Shown in pieces: positions 1 through 6,691 of a stretch of DNA of 15,769 nucleotides. A model generated the notes under the pieces. That model was not told the origin of the DNA and searched no databases. It worked only from the letters and a program-made list of their open reading frames with translations. The first letter of the stretch is position 1; the number at the start of each line of letters is the position of its first letter. Source of the stretch: JANXQG01 sp037147235 (GTDB lineage Bacteria; Planctomycetota; Planctomycetia; Pirellulales; Thermoguttaceae). Both the position numbers and the translations under genes were made by a program. The DNA is taken from contig JBAWVO010000143.1 in NCBI GenBank assembly GCA_037147235.1, forward strand, positions 1-15,769, read 5' to 3'.

Positions 1-480
1 ACTGTTACCACGAAGATAAAAATTGTTCAGGTTATTTTTGCGCGGTCGCTTAGCGACGCCACCACCGGTTTCGAGGCACGACGCATATTCCGACCCCGAA
101 GGGGTCGTAGCACGGCCTGGCCTGACTGCGACCCCTTCGGGGTCGTCGATTTTTTTGATCCGTGTACCCCGGGTTTCGCTGCGCGACCCGGGGCTAATGT
201 CTGCGACCCCTTCGGGGTGTATCCTTCCCGTTCGGTGCGGGGCTCCTAACGTATTCGGCCTGGTTCGGCGCGGGGCTCCCGACCTGGTCCATTTATTTTC
301 CTACGCCAACGGCGTTGAGCCCCCTTCCTGGAGTCGGCCATTTCTCCGCGATCCAATCATTCGTACCGTCCAGGGGACACAACCCCGTTGGGGTAGGGCA
401 TCGTTTATTCCTGTTCCCAGGGTAGCTGCTGCGCAGCAACCCTAGGCTAGGGGACAGAATCCCGTTGGGATACCGAGATC
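1..480. repeat. Dense array of short GC-rich hairpins
   Basis: No credible gene. The stretch is a chain of small palindromes, mostly with 3-nt loops. Perfect stems occur at 45-57, 91-107 (CGACCCC/GGGGTCG, loop GAA), 129-145 (same stem, loop TTC), 167-193 (8-bp stem CCCCGGGT/ACCCGGGG), 206-218 (ACCCC/GGGGT), 303-315 (ACGCC/GGCGT), 382-394 (ACCCC/GGGGT, loop GTT) and 459-471 (ATCCC/GGGAT, loop GTT). Another, with one mismatch, lies at 416-446. Stem sequences differ while pairing is kept, as expected of a structured RNA or a hairpin-recognised DNA repeat. The direct copy GTTCGGYGCGGGGCTCC occurs at 230-246 and 263-279. A 140-codon open frame crosses the array, but its protein is low-complexity and follows the palindromes, so I do not call it a gene. 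Function unknown. Confidence 0.75.
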
Positions 481-513
481 CCAAATTGAACAATGATACC
501 AAAATCCTTCAAT

Positions 514-758
514 AATTCAGTCTTTCGCTCGCTTCGGCCAACGCCGCTTCCGTTCGTTTCGTGTATCGCGCCGTGGTGTTCAGACTTTCGTGTCCCATAC
601 CGATCAACCACGAGTTTCGTGACGCTGTGCGGCAAAGCATGGCGCAATTGGCATGCGGTGAATTCACGGAATACGACGACCAAAGCCTGGGTGAGCTTTT
701 CGACGGACTGAAGCAACGGGTTTTGAATCGCGAGACTTGCCACGAGCCAGGGCCGTGA
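514..758 (+). pseudogene. Unidentified short ORF remnant (possible GTG start at 561)
   Basis: The frame is open after the TAA at 513 and ends with TGA at 756-758. From the GTG at 561 it would give a 65-residue protein. The middle part reads like real protein: a charged, helical stretch containing MAQLACGEFTEYDDQSL followed by GELFDGLKQRVLNRE. No ATG and no Shine-Dalgarno site precede it, and the first 20-odd codons are serine/alanine-rich and look like non-coding sequence. It lies between a hairpin array and transposase debris. It may be the 3' end of a small gene, for example an antitoxin-like protein, that lost its start, but I do not recognise the family. Confidence 0.3.
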
Positions 759-902
759 GTACCTATCGCCTTTCTCCCTTAGCTTTGCGTGGGAGCGGGG
801 GCAGCATCAAGAGCGGAGGCTGATACGCTTTTCCGGCGACGGCAGGGGCGGGGGGCCGTTGCCGGAATTCCTTCTATCCTTTTATCAGCTCGTGCAAAGT
901 AG
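759..902. other. Intergenic, nothing recognised
   Basis: I see no open frame of interest, strong hairpin or promoter here. The stretch is G-rich in its centre (about 790-860) and ends at the in-frame stop (TAG, 900-902) that precedes the IS91-like remnant. Confidence 0.5.
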
Positions 903-1050
903 CGACTTTTCGATTACAAGGCGGAGAAGGATGCCTGCCGGGCCTTCCCCGACCCTCAGCGTAACGACCTAGCGACCGGGTCGAAGCGGAATTTCCAGAT
1001 CCTCGATCCGCTGGATTTTATCGCCGAGTTCACGCAGCAACACGTTCCCC
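903..1050 (+). pseudogene. IS91-like (Y2) transposase fragment
   Basis: Reading from 903 in the frame that starts after the TAG at 900-902, the translation runs RLFDYKAEKDACRAFPDPQ, then RNFQILDPLDFIAEFTQ and QHVP. The block NF-x-I-x-DPLDF-x-AEFTQHVP resembles the segment of IS91/IS801-type transposases that reads roughly 'NFxVFDPLDFLAxxTQHIP'. Only about 45-50 codons of it remain. The start, the paired catalytic tyrosines and the C-terminus are missing, and sequence of another transposase family takes over near 1050. The frame itself stays open to a TGA at about 1118-1120, but the residues after 1050 (proline/arginine-rich) no longer look like this family. Recognition is from memory of the family motif. 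Confidence 0.55.
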
Positions 1051-1186
1051 CTTCTTTGCCGATCTTGCCGAGAAAGCCCGGCCGGAGGGCGGGTTTCTCG
1101 CCATCCTGGAAGTCTGCGGCATGAGTCCTTGGCTGCTGGACATGCTCAAGGGGCATGGTTGCCGAGAAGCGGTCGTGATCCAGCCG
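1051..1186 (+). pseudogene. IS110-family transposase fragment (N-terminal part)
   Basis: In the frame of 1052 the translation reads FFADLAEKARPEGGFLAILE, then VCGMSPWLLDMLKGHGCREA and VVIQP. This matches the N-terminal RuvC-like region of IS110 transposases, where a segment like 'ALEVCGFNDWLLxMLxEHGCREVVLIQP' precedes the conserved acidic residues. The frame continues without a stop into an unrelated RAYT-like segment at 1187, so an open frame called here (ATG 1121 to 1567) encodes a chimera of two transposase families, not a working enzyme. The catalytic DEDD core beyond this point is absent. The upstream boundary with the IS91-like piece is near 1050. Confidence 0.6.
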
Positions 1187-1567
1187 TGGCAAGGACGTTT
1201 CGCTTCGTTGGTCATGGATGAACCGCATTTGTTGGCAGCGGCTCGGTACGTCGAGTTGAATCCCGTGCGGGCGAAACTCGCGAACCATGCAGGCGAGCGG
1301 CCTCGGAGCAGTGCCCGCGCCCACTTGTCGGGCCACGACGACCGCTTGGGGAAAGTCGCTCCGCTGGGTTCGATGATCGACGACTGGGAGGGCTTTTTGA
1401 ACCGTGCCTTGCGCGAGGAGGAACTCGGAAAACTTCGCGACCACGGTCGCACGAGTTGGCCACATGGCGACGAGACGTTCCTCGTTCGATTGGAACCCCT
1501 GGTGGGCTGCCCCGTGAAACCACAGAAACCCGGCCGAAAGCCAATACTACGCGAACAACCAAATTAG
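1187..1567 (+). pseudogene. RAYT-like (REP-associated, Y1) transposase fragment, C-terminal part
   Basis: From codon TGG at 1187 the translation begins WQGRFASLVMDEPHLLAAAR, continues YVELNPVRAKLANH and contains SSARAHLSGHDD before the stop at 1565-1567. WQGRF, the catalytic-tyrosine block (RYVELNPVRA, Tyr codon 1247-1249) and the following W/PxSSARAH region are characteristic of REP-associated tyrosine transposases related to IS200/IS605. The HUH histidine motif and everything N-terminal to WQGRF are lost and replaced by an IS110 fragment in the same frame. It is therefore inactive. Its subfamily differs from the intact copy at 6802-7479 (YVELNPVRA here, YVEQNPLRL there), so the two are not recent duplicates. 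Confidence 0.7.
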
Positions 1568-1700
1568 GTAACGTGTCCGTGCGCCGATATTTCCCCTCGA
1601 TATAACCCAAAACACTCTTTCAGGGGGTGCATTCACCCAGCTTTGGTATGTTTTTTGGGCTGCCCTCGGTTAGAATTCTCCGTTTTCTTGAATCTGCCTA

Positions 1701-1728
1701 TTGCATTTTTTCCAGGCTACGTTATCAT
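1701..1728 (+). promoter_or_regulatory. Candidate sigma-70 promoter of a small transcript
   Basis: A TTGCAT box (1701-1706) is separated by 16 nt from TATCAT (1723-1728). The predicted start is near 1735. Both boxes are close to the housekeeping consensus and lie in the most AT-rich part of the surrounding intergenic DNA. No large gene follows on this strand, so the promoter would serve the short unit that ends at the terminator near 1912. Confidence 0.45.
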
Positions 1729-1734
1729 TAAGTT

Positions 1735-1912
1735 AGACGGTTGATAGGTGATGTCCAAGCACCCCGTAATGGAGGTCAATCATGCAGGATCCGCCGGTCT
1801 GTTTGTCGTGAGGCGTGGCGAGTGCCGCTCCTCACGAGAAGTGGCGTACTGACAATCTTCATCCACTAACTTCTTTTGAACCCCGGCCAATAATTCGGCC
1901 GGGGTTCTGTGT
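1735..1912 (+). ncRNA. Putative small RNA or leader of about 175 nt
   Basis: The segment is bounded by a promoter-like pair upstream and a strong terminator hairpin downstream, with no long gene inside. Internal pairing includes GGTG/CACC at 1747-1763 and an 8-bp stem TCGTGAGG/CCTCACGA at 1806-1813/1830-1837, enclosing a small GGC/GCC hairpin. It also contains a mini-ORF with a good ribosome-binding site (1782-1811). I compared it mentally with 6S RNA, tmRNA, RNase P and SRP RNA and found no match. It could be a regulatory RNA, a dual-function RNA, or the leader of a lost gene. Inference only. Confidence 0.35.
1782..1811 (+). CDS. Possible nine-codon leader peptide (MQDPPVCLS)
   Basis: An ATG at 1782 follows GGAGG at 1771-1775 with 6 nt between, one of the best ribosome-binding arrangements in the window. 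The frame ends at TGA 1809-1811 after nine codons. The stop lies inside the left arm of the stem at 1806-1837, and a terminator follows at 1878-1912. The layout resembles an attenuation leader, but the peptide shows no codon run pointing to a ligand and no downstream gene exists on this strand. Chance is possible. Confidence 0.25.
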   Translation: MQDPPVCLS

Positions 1913-1914
1913 TT
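1878..1914 (+). terminator. Rho-independent terminator
   Basis: There is a perfect 11-bp stem GAACCCCGGCC/GGCCGGGGTTC (1878-1888 and 1897-1907) with an 8-nt loop AATAATTC. It is followed by the T-rich tail TGTGTTTTC. The tail direction fits transcription on the plus strand, that is, the end of the small unit starting near 1735. The opposite side is A-rich rather than T-rich, so it is unlikely to serve the minus-strand isomerase gene. Confidence 0.7.
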
Positions 1915-1943
1915 TCTTGGCGACCATGATGTGGCTCCGAATT

Positions 1944-2031
1944 ATCGCGAAACCGCAAGCGAGGCGCAGCGCGAGATGGCAATACATCACCTATCTCAAC
2001 AACTGCCGTTGTACGCTTGCGGTTTCGCGAT
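1944..2031. repeat. Perfect 18-bp inverted repeat downstream of the isomerase gene
   Basis: ATCGCGAAACCGCAAGCG at 1944-1961 is exactly complementary to 2014-2031, with 52 nt between the arms. It begins 23 nt beyond the stop codon of the minus-strand isomerase gene. It could stop or protect that transcript, but no T-run follows on that strand. A REP-like repeat is the alternative. Confidence 0.6.
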
Positions 2032-2054
2032 TTGACTTTCAAGTGCTACAGAAC

Positions 2055-3770
2055 TTACCGGCCTCTTGCTCGCAGCATCTTGGCGGTGTTCTCGCCGCCG
2101 TTGAGCAGGTAGAGCAGCGGTTGAGGACGGTCGGCACCTTCGAGCCACTGCGGTCGCTGCGACCAGGGAGTGGCGGAAAGCACGTTGGAAAGGTCCATCC
2201 AGTATTGCAAACGGCTTGGCTTCAGGCCCCATGTGGCGTGGAAGTGGTTGGCCGGGGCGTACTGCTTGTACTCGCCCATCGTGGCATACTTGGGCACGAT
2301 GAATGTGTGTGGCCAAGACCAGTTCGATGTGTGCGACACGGCGTCGGCCAACTTCTCGGGCAGATCGACCGTGGTGGCCTCGTCCCAGAACATGCTGAAC
2401 ATGCCGGACAAGGCACTGTAGGTCAAACGGCCCGCGATGCAGTCGATGCCGCCTGGGGTGAAGAAGGTCACGCTGTTTCCGCCGCCTGGGAAATAATACA
2501 ACTCGGCTCCAGGCATTGAAATGCCCGACATGATCTTCTCGACCGAGTCACCCGGCTTGCTGGCCCAATCAAAACTGGCCGAACCGCTGTTGTTGCCATC
2601 GACGATCCCCTTCTGTGCCCAGAGATCGTTGGCACCGAACGGAATGCCGAGTTTCTTGGCCAAACCCTGGATTTCCCACGGCTCCCATACCTTGCGGAAG
2701 TCCATGAACAACGGTGGATTGCCGCCAGATAACCAGGTGGAAAAGAGCATCGTCAAAAGGCCCTGCGTGTCGGCCTCGGTGGCGAACGGCAGCACGGTCT
2801 TCTTGCCGTTGTGGTCGAATGTCGAATTGAAGAGGCTTTCCATCACGTCGGCAATCGGCATGGGAATGCCGCGGCGATCGCTACCCCATTCGAGCTGATT
2901 CATGAACCCGCCGCCGACGGCGTTCACTTCGGCCATCAGGTCGCGAATGATCAGGTAGAGGGCCAGCGACTGGTTGAACTTTTCTTCGCCGCCGGGCTGG
3001 CTGAGGTCCAGCCGCTTGCCGATATGCAGGTCGATCCAGCCGCGCAGGCTTGCAACTTCCTTTTTATCGTAGGCACCCTTATTGAGCATGTCGGCCAGGA
3101 GCTTCATGTCCAATCGGGTGACTTCCAGGCCGAACGTCTGCCGCGTGGGGATGACGTGCGTCAGCGCGGTCTCCATGCCCATCGAATCATGGCCAAAGAC
3201 TACCACACGGCGACCTTTCAGTCCGGCGTAGGTTACAGCGGCGTAGGCCCAGTCAATGAGGGCAGCGACCGTCGAATCGGTCGGCTTCGGATCGTCGCCC
3301 GTGTCGGGCCATGTGCCGACGTTCAAGTGCGTCAGCCGGGAGCTTTGCGCCAGGGCACCATTGACGGCATGGGCATAAACCACGCCCGGCTTGGGTCCGC
3401 TATTGCCGCAGGTGATGTTCACGGGCACATCCGGCGGTAGGTGGGCCAGGATGCTGATAAGCGTAAGCTGTGGGAACGCCCAGGTATCCGGGGCGCAAAT
3501 CAGTGCGTCGACACCCGCTTCGCGGAACTGACGGCCAACGATGTCGGCCTGTGGCTCGCCGTCGACAAGAACGGGGGTCCAGACGACATCCACCGGCTTG
3601 CCGTCGGGTGTGCGAACCTGTGCAGCGACCAGGTCGGCGATAGTTTTGACGATATTGCCCGCTCTTTGTCGCGAGGCCTCATCAACGCGCGGGTCGCACG
3701 TGCCGACAACACCGATGGTGATGGCTTTGGGCTTGGTTTCTCCGCTCGTTAGTTTTCTAGCAGTTGTCAT
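2055..3770 (-). CDS. L-fucose isomerase-family protein
   Basis: This 571-residue protein aligns by eye along its whole length with bacterial L-fucose isomerase (E. coli FucI, 591 residues), which converts L-fucose to L-fuculose in the cytoplasm using Mn2+. The three metal ligands are identifiable: Glu332 (PFATEAD), Asp357 (FMDFRKVW) and His509 (APANHFHATWG). The 25-residue gap between the Glu and Asp is close to that in FucI. Other shared blocks are GHDSMGM (about 193-199), IIRDLM (about 274-279), ESLFNSTFDHNG (about 311-322), NNSGSASFDW (393-402) and YYFPGGGNS (425-433). Sequence identity looks low, so the natural sugar may be another aldose (D-arabinose or a methyl pentose). It stands alone, with no kinase, aldolase, transporter or microcompartment gene beside it. 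The ATG at 3768-3770 is the first in the frame. Its Shine-Dalgarno site is weak. Confidence 0.85.
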   Translation of the reverse strand: MTTARKLTSGETKPKAITIGVVGTCDPRVDEASRQRAGNIVKTIADLVAAQVRTPDGKPVDVVWTPVLVDGEPQADIVGRQFREAGVDALICAPDTWAFPQLTLISILAHLPPDVPVNITCGNSGPKPGVVYAHAVNGALAQSSRLTHLNVGTWPDTGDDPKPTDSTVAALIDWAYAAVTYAGLKGRRVVVFGHDSMGMETALTHVIPTRQTFGLEVTRLDMKLLADMLNKGAYDKKEVASLRGWIDLHIGKRLDLSQPGGEEKFNQSLALYLIIRDLMAEVNAVGGGFMNQLEWGSDRRGIPMPIADVMESLFNSTFDHNGKKTVLPFATEADTQGLLTMLFSTWLSGGNPPLFMDFRKVWEPWEIQGLAKKLGIPFGANDLWAQKGIVDGNNSGSASFDWASKPGDSVEKIMSGISMPGAELYYFPGGGNSVTFFTPGGIDCIAGRLTYSALSGMFSMFWDEATTVDLPEKLADAVSHTSNWSWPHTFIVPKYATMGEYKQYAPANHFHATWGLKPSRLQYWMDLSNVLSATPWSQRPQWLEGADRPQPLLYLLNGGENTAKMLRARGR

Positions 3771-3922
3771 AGCTTTCTACTCGGATAACTGTGTTTTAGT
3801 GACCTAGGAAACTGACGATTTTAGCAGTTTTTGTGTGGCGTGAAAACCAGCGTGGTCCCTCAGCACGAGTTTGTTCGGTGAAAATGAAGCGGATTTGGTA
3901 ATTTGCCTCCCCATAAGGGTGG

Positions 3923-3951
3923 TTCGATTGCTTCTCTTGATCTGCTACAAT
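3923..3951 (+). promoter_or_regulatory. Candidate promoter of the lemA-protease operon
   Basis: TTCGAT (3923-3928) and TACAAT (3946-3951) are 17 nt apart. The -10 box is preceded by TG one base away (TGCTACAAT), an extended -10. The predicted start near 3958 leaves a leader of about 45 nt before the lemA ATG. Confidence 0.5.
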
Positions 3952-4001
3952 TGTCTGCGTTATTTGATTCACACCTGTCGTACCGTGGAGGTGACCTTTC
4001 G

Positions 4002-4607
4002 ATGTGGCCCGCTCTAATCATTTTTGGCGTGTTTTTTGGGATCCTCTTGATCCTGGCAATCGTTGTCATCGGAATGTACAACCAGTTGGTAACATTCCGG
4101 AACCGCTTTAAGAATGCATTCTCGCAGATCGATGTGCAGCTCAAGCGCCGCTACGACCTGATTCCCAATCTGGTTGAGTGTGCCAAGGGCTACATGAAGC
4201 ACGAGCGGGAAACGCTGGAAGCCGTGATCCATGCCCGCAATGCCGCGTCCTCCGCCGGACAGAAAGCCGCACAGAACCCAGGCGATCCGGTGACCATGGC
4301 GGCCTTGAGCGGCGCGGAAGGCCAATTGACCGGCGTTCTCTCCCGCTTCATGGCCCTTTCCGAGTCGTATCCCGACCTGAAAGCCAACCAGAATATGCTC
4401 GCGCTGCAAGAAGAGTTGACTTCCACCGAGAACAAGGTGGCCTTCGCCCGGCAGGCCTATAATGACTCGGTCATGTACTACAACACCCAGCGGGAGACAT
4501 TCCCCACGGTCATTATCGCCGGCATGTTCAATTTCCAGGCGGCCAGCTTGTTCGAGATCGAACAGGTAGAACAACGCGAAGCACCGAAGGTTTCCTTCGG
4601 CGGATAG
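4002..4607 (+). CDS. lemA: LemA family protein
   Basis: A 201-residue protein with one N-terminal membrane helix (about residues 3-24) and a helical remainder typical of LemA. The family hallmark after the helix is present: MYNQLVTFRNRFKNAFSQID followed by VQLKRRYDLIPNLVE. LEAVIHARNAA and the end block AFARQAYNDSVMYYNTQRE are also present. LemA proteins are thought to sit in the membrane with most of the chain outside the cytoplasm. Their biochemical role is unsettled, though they are often encoded beside HtpX-type proteases, as here (22 nt upstream of one). The frame is open further upstream to 3903, but I chose the ATG at 4002 because GGAGGTGA (3987-3994) lies 7 nt before it and the membrane helix then begins immediately. 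Confidence 0.93.
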   Translation: MWPALIIFGVFFGILLILAIVVIGMYNQLVTFRNRFKNAFSQIDVQLKRRYDLIPNLVECAKGYMKHERETLEAVIHARNAASSAGQKAAQNPGDPVTMAALSGAEGQLTGVLSRFMALSESYPDLKANQNMLALQEELTSTENKVAFARQAYNDSVMYYNTQRETFPTVIIAGMFNFQAASLFEIEQVEQREAPKVSFGG

Positions 4608-4629
4608 GCCGTCCGAAACGTCGTGGGAC

Positions 4630-6633
4630 ATGGCGATGGATTTCTTTGAACGTCAAGATCACGCACGCCGGCAAACGGTTCGGCTTATCGTTTTGTTTGC
4701 CCTAGCCGTAGCGGTGATCATCGCGGCGGTCTATGTGGTCGCCCTGCTGATCACGCAAGGTGGCGGCGGCAATGCGCATGGCCGGCATGTTGCCACTTCG
4801 ATGAACTTTTGGGATCCGGGGCTGCTGCTGGCGGTAGCACTCAGCACGATCGCGGTGATCGCTATGGGGAGTCTCTATAAGGTCTCCGAACTGGCGGCCG
4901 GCGGCGAGGTCGTTGCGCAAATGATGGGCGGCCGGCTCGTCGATCCACAGACGACCGATCTGGCCGAACGCCGCCTCTTGAACGTGGTCGAAGAAATGTC
5001 GCTGGCCTCCGGCGTGCCCGTGCCGCCGGTCTATGTGCTGGACAACGAGCCTTCGATCAACGCCTTCGCCGCCGGGTATCAACCGCAGAACGCCGTGGTG
5101 GCCGTCTCGCGCGGCTGCCTGCAATATCTCACGCGCGAAGAATTGCAAGGCGTGTTGGGCCACGAATTCAGCCACGTACTCAATGGCGACATGCGATTGA
5201 ATCTCCGCTTGATTGGCATCGTCTACGGCATCCTGATTCTTTCGATTATCGGCTACTTTGTGATGCGGTCGGCCGGTTTTGCAGGTTCATCATCGTCGCG
5301 AGATTCCGGCGACCGTCGCGGCGACAATCGCGCTGCTCTATTTTTCATCGGCCTGGCACTCTACATCCTGGGCTACCTCGGCGTGCTCCTGGGCAATATC
5401 GTCAAAGCCGCGATCTCTCGGCAGCGGGAGTTCCTGGCCGATGCCTCCAGCGTGCAGTTTACTCGTAATCCCAGCGGTCTGGCCAGCGCATTGAAGAAGA
5501 TCGGCGGCCTTGCCGAAGGCTCCCGGATCAACGATGCCCACGCCCACGAGATCAGCCACATGTTCTTCAGCAACGCATTCGCCGGCTCAATCTTCAACCT
5601 TTTCGCCACCCATCCCCCGCTGGAGGAGCGGATCCGGTTGCTCGATCCGAATTTTGATGGCAGCTATGCGGGGGTCGAGGCACTTCCAGATGCGTACGTT
5701 GGGCTTTCCAGCCTGACTAACCAGGCCGCTCCGGCCGCGCAGGATGCGGCCATTGCGGCGATGACCTCCGGGCTCAGTTCCGGCGCGGTGCCGCTGCGGT
5801 CAACCCGGCAGGTCAGCACGGATCGCGACCGGATCGTCGGCCAGGTCGGCACTCCCCAGGCAGAACATCTGGAACATGCCGAGCGTTTGGTCGCGGGCCT
5901 GCCGGCGGTGGTTGTCCAAGCGATCCGCGAGCCCTACACCGCACGCGGTGTGGTCTTTGCCCTACTGTTGAGTCGCGAAGACGAGGCCACCCGCAACCAG
6001 CAGTGGCAACTGCTCCAATCGTACGTCGAGCCGCCCTTGGTGCGGGTTGTGCAGCAGCTTTCCGAACGGATCGACCCGTTACCTACGGAGAACCGCTTGC
6101 CCGTGGTGGATATGACGATTCCTGCACTGAAGCGGCTCTCGCCGGCGCAATACCAGGCATTTCGGCAGATCGTCGAGGCCCTTACGGCCGCGGCCGGCAA
6201 AGTCGATTTGTTTGAGTATTGCTTGCGTGTGATTCTCTTCGGCTATCTGGACGTTCATTTTGGATTACGTCCCGCGCCGGCTGTCCGCTATAAGGCCGTG
6301 AGTGCCTTGTCGCAGCCGGCGACGATCATCCTTTCCGCGTTGGCCTACGCGGGCCAGAGCCAGCCGAACGACATTCAAAAGGCATTCCAGGCCGGCTCGC
6401 ACGATCTGCTCGGCCAGGTTCACATCATTCCGCCACAGCAGTGTACGTTTGATACCTTCGATGCCGCTTTGAGCGAACTTGCGCAGGCCAGTCCAGCGGT
6501 GAAGCGGCGGATTCTGGAGGCGGTTGTGGCCTGCATCGCCGCCGACGGCAAGATGACGGTCGAGGAAAACGAACTCTTGCGAGCCGTGGCCGCCGCGCTC
6601 GCCTGCCCATTACCGCCCGTGCCGGTGAGTTAG
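4630..6633 (+). CDS. M48 (HtpX-like) membrane metalloprotease with C-terminal TerB-like region
   Basis: This 667-residue zinc protease belongs to the M48 group. The active-site helix GHEFSH places zinc ligands at His178 and His182 and the catalytic Glu at 179. The third ligand is probably Glu267 in RQREFLADASS. Membrane helices are predicted at about 17-41, 62-81, 191-212 and 236-258, matching the HtpX layout in which the catalytic face is cytoplasmic and membrane proteins are degraded. HtpX is normally about 290 residues. Here roughly 330 extra residues follow. The last part (ILEAVVACIAADGKMTVEEN followed by ELLRAVAAALACPLP) resembles the acidic TerB-like helical module, with the segment at about 350-530 unassigned. 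Translation probably couples to lemA (22-nt gap). An ATG at 4636 is an equally possible start, and neither has a strong ribosome-binding site. Confidence 0.88.
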   Translation: MAMDFFERQDHARRQTVRLIVLFALAVAVIIAAVYVVALLITQGGGGNAHGRHVATSMNFWDPGLLLAVALSTIAVIAMGSLYKVSELAAGGEVVAQMMGGRLVDPQTTDLAERRLLNVVEEMSLASGVPVPPVYVLDNEPSINAFAAGYQPQNAVVAVSRGCLQYLTREELQGVLGHEFSHVLNGDMRLNLRLIGIVYGILILSIIGYFVMRSAGFAGSSSSRDSGDRRGDNRAALFFIGLALYILGYLGVLLGNIVKAAISRQREFLADASSVQFTRNPSGLASALKKIGGLAEGSRINDAHAHEISHMFFSNAFAGSIFNLFATHPPLEERIRLLDPNFDGSYAGVEALPDAYVGLSSLTNQAAPAAQDAAIAAMTSGLSSGAVPLRSTRQVSTDRDRIVGQVGTPQAEHLEHAERLVAGLPAVVVQAIREPYTARGVVFALLLSREDEATRNQQWQLLQSYVEPPLVRVVQQLSERIDPLPTENRLPVVDMTIPALKRLSPAQYQAFRQIVEALTAAAGKVDLFEYCLRVILFGYLDVHFGLRPAPAVRYKAVSALSQPATIILSALAYAGQSQPNDIQKAFQAGSHDLLGQVHIIPPQQCTFDTFDAALSELAQASPAVKRRILEAVVACIAADGKMTVEENELLRAVAAALACPLPPVPVS

Positions 6634-6662
6634 GGGTTGCATTTGGGACATTCAGCGTTTCC

Positions 6663-6691
6663 TTGACACGGCACAAGGCTTGCGGTATTAT
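6663..6691 (+). promoter_or_regulatory. Near-consensus sigma-70 promoter upstream of the RAYT gene
   Basis: A perfect TTGACA (6663-6668) lies 17 nt from TATTAT (6686-6691), one mismatch from consensus. The start would be near 6698, giving a leader of about 100 nt before the transposase ATG. The leader contains GACG-TTTG-CGTC (6709-6720) and a CGGCA/TGCCG pair (6729-6733/6759-6763) followed by five T's, which might partly terminate transcription. Confidence 0.65.

Noticed and set aside
23..445. 140-codon open frame across the hairpin array
   Set aside because: The translation merely reads the palindromes (repeated TPSG-type words), has no ribosome-binding site and no recognisable domain, so an RNA or repeat explanation is simpler.
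1212..1610. 132-codon minus-strand frame opposite the RAYT fragment
   Set aside because: It is the antisense shadow of the motif-bearing transposase fragment, with arginine/serine-rich composition.
1623..1656. Terminator GGGTG-CATT-CACCC followed by TTTTTT
   Set aside because: The stem is only 5 bp and the T-run starts 12 nt after it, too far for an intrinsic terminator.
1735..1912. 6S RNA, tmRNA, RNase P or SRP RNA
   Set aside because: None of the hallmark conserved words of these RNAs could be found in the segment.
1815..2519. 234-codon plus-strand frame crossing the terminator and the isomerase 3' end
   Set aside because: It runs through two inverted repeats and is antisense to a well-supported enzyme gene, with no family resemblance.
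3890..3940. tRNA-like GGTTCGATT word
   Set aside because: No T-stem, anticodon stem or acceptor stem can be formed around it; the segment is better explained as a promoter.
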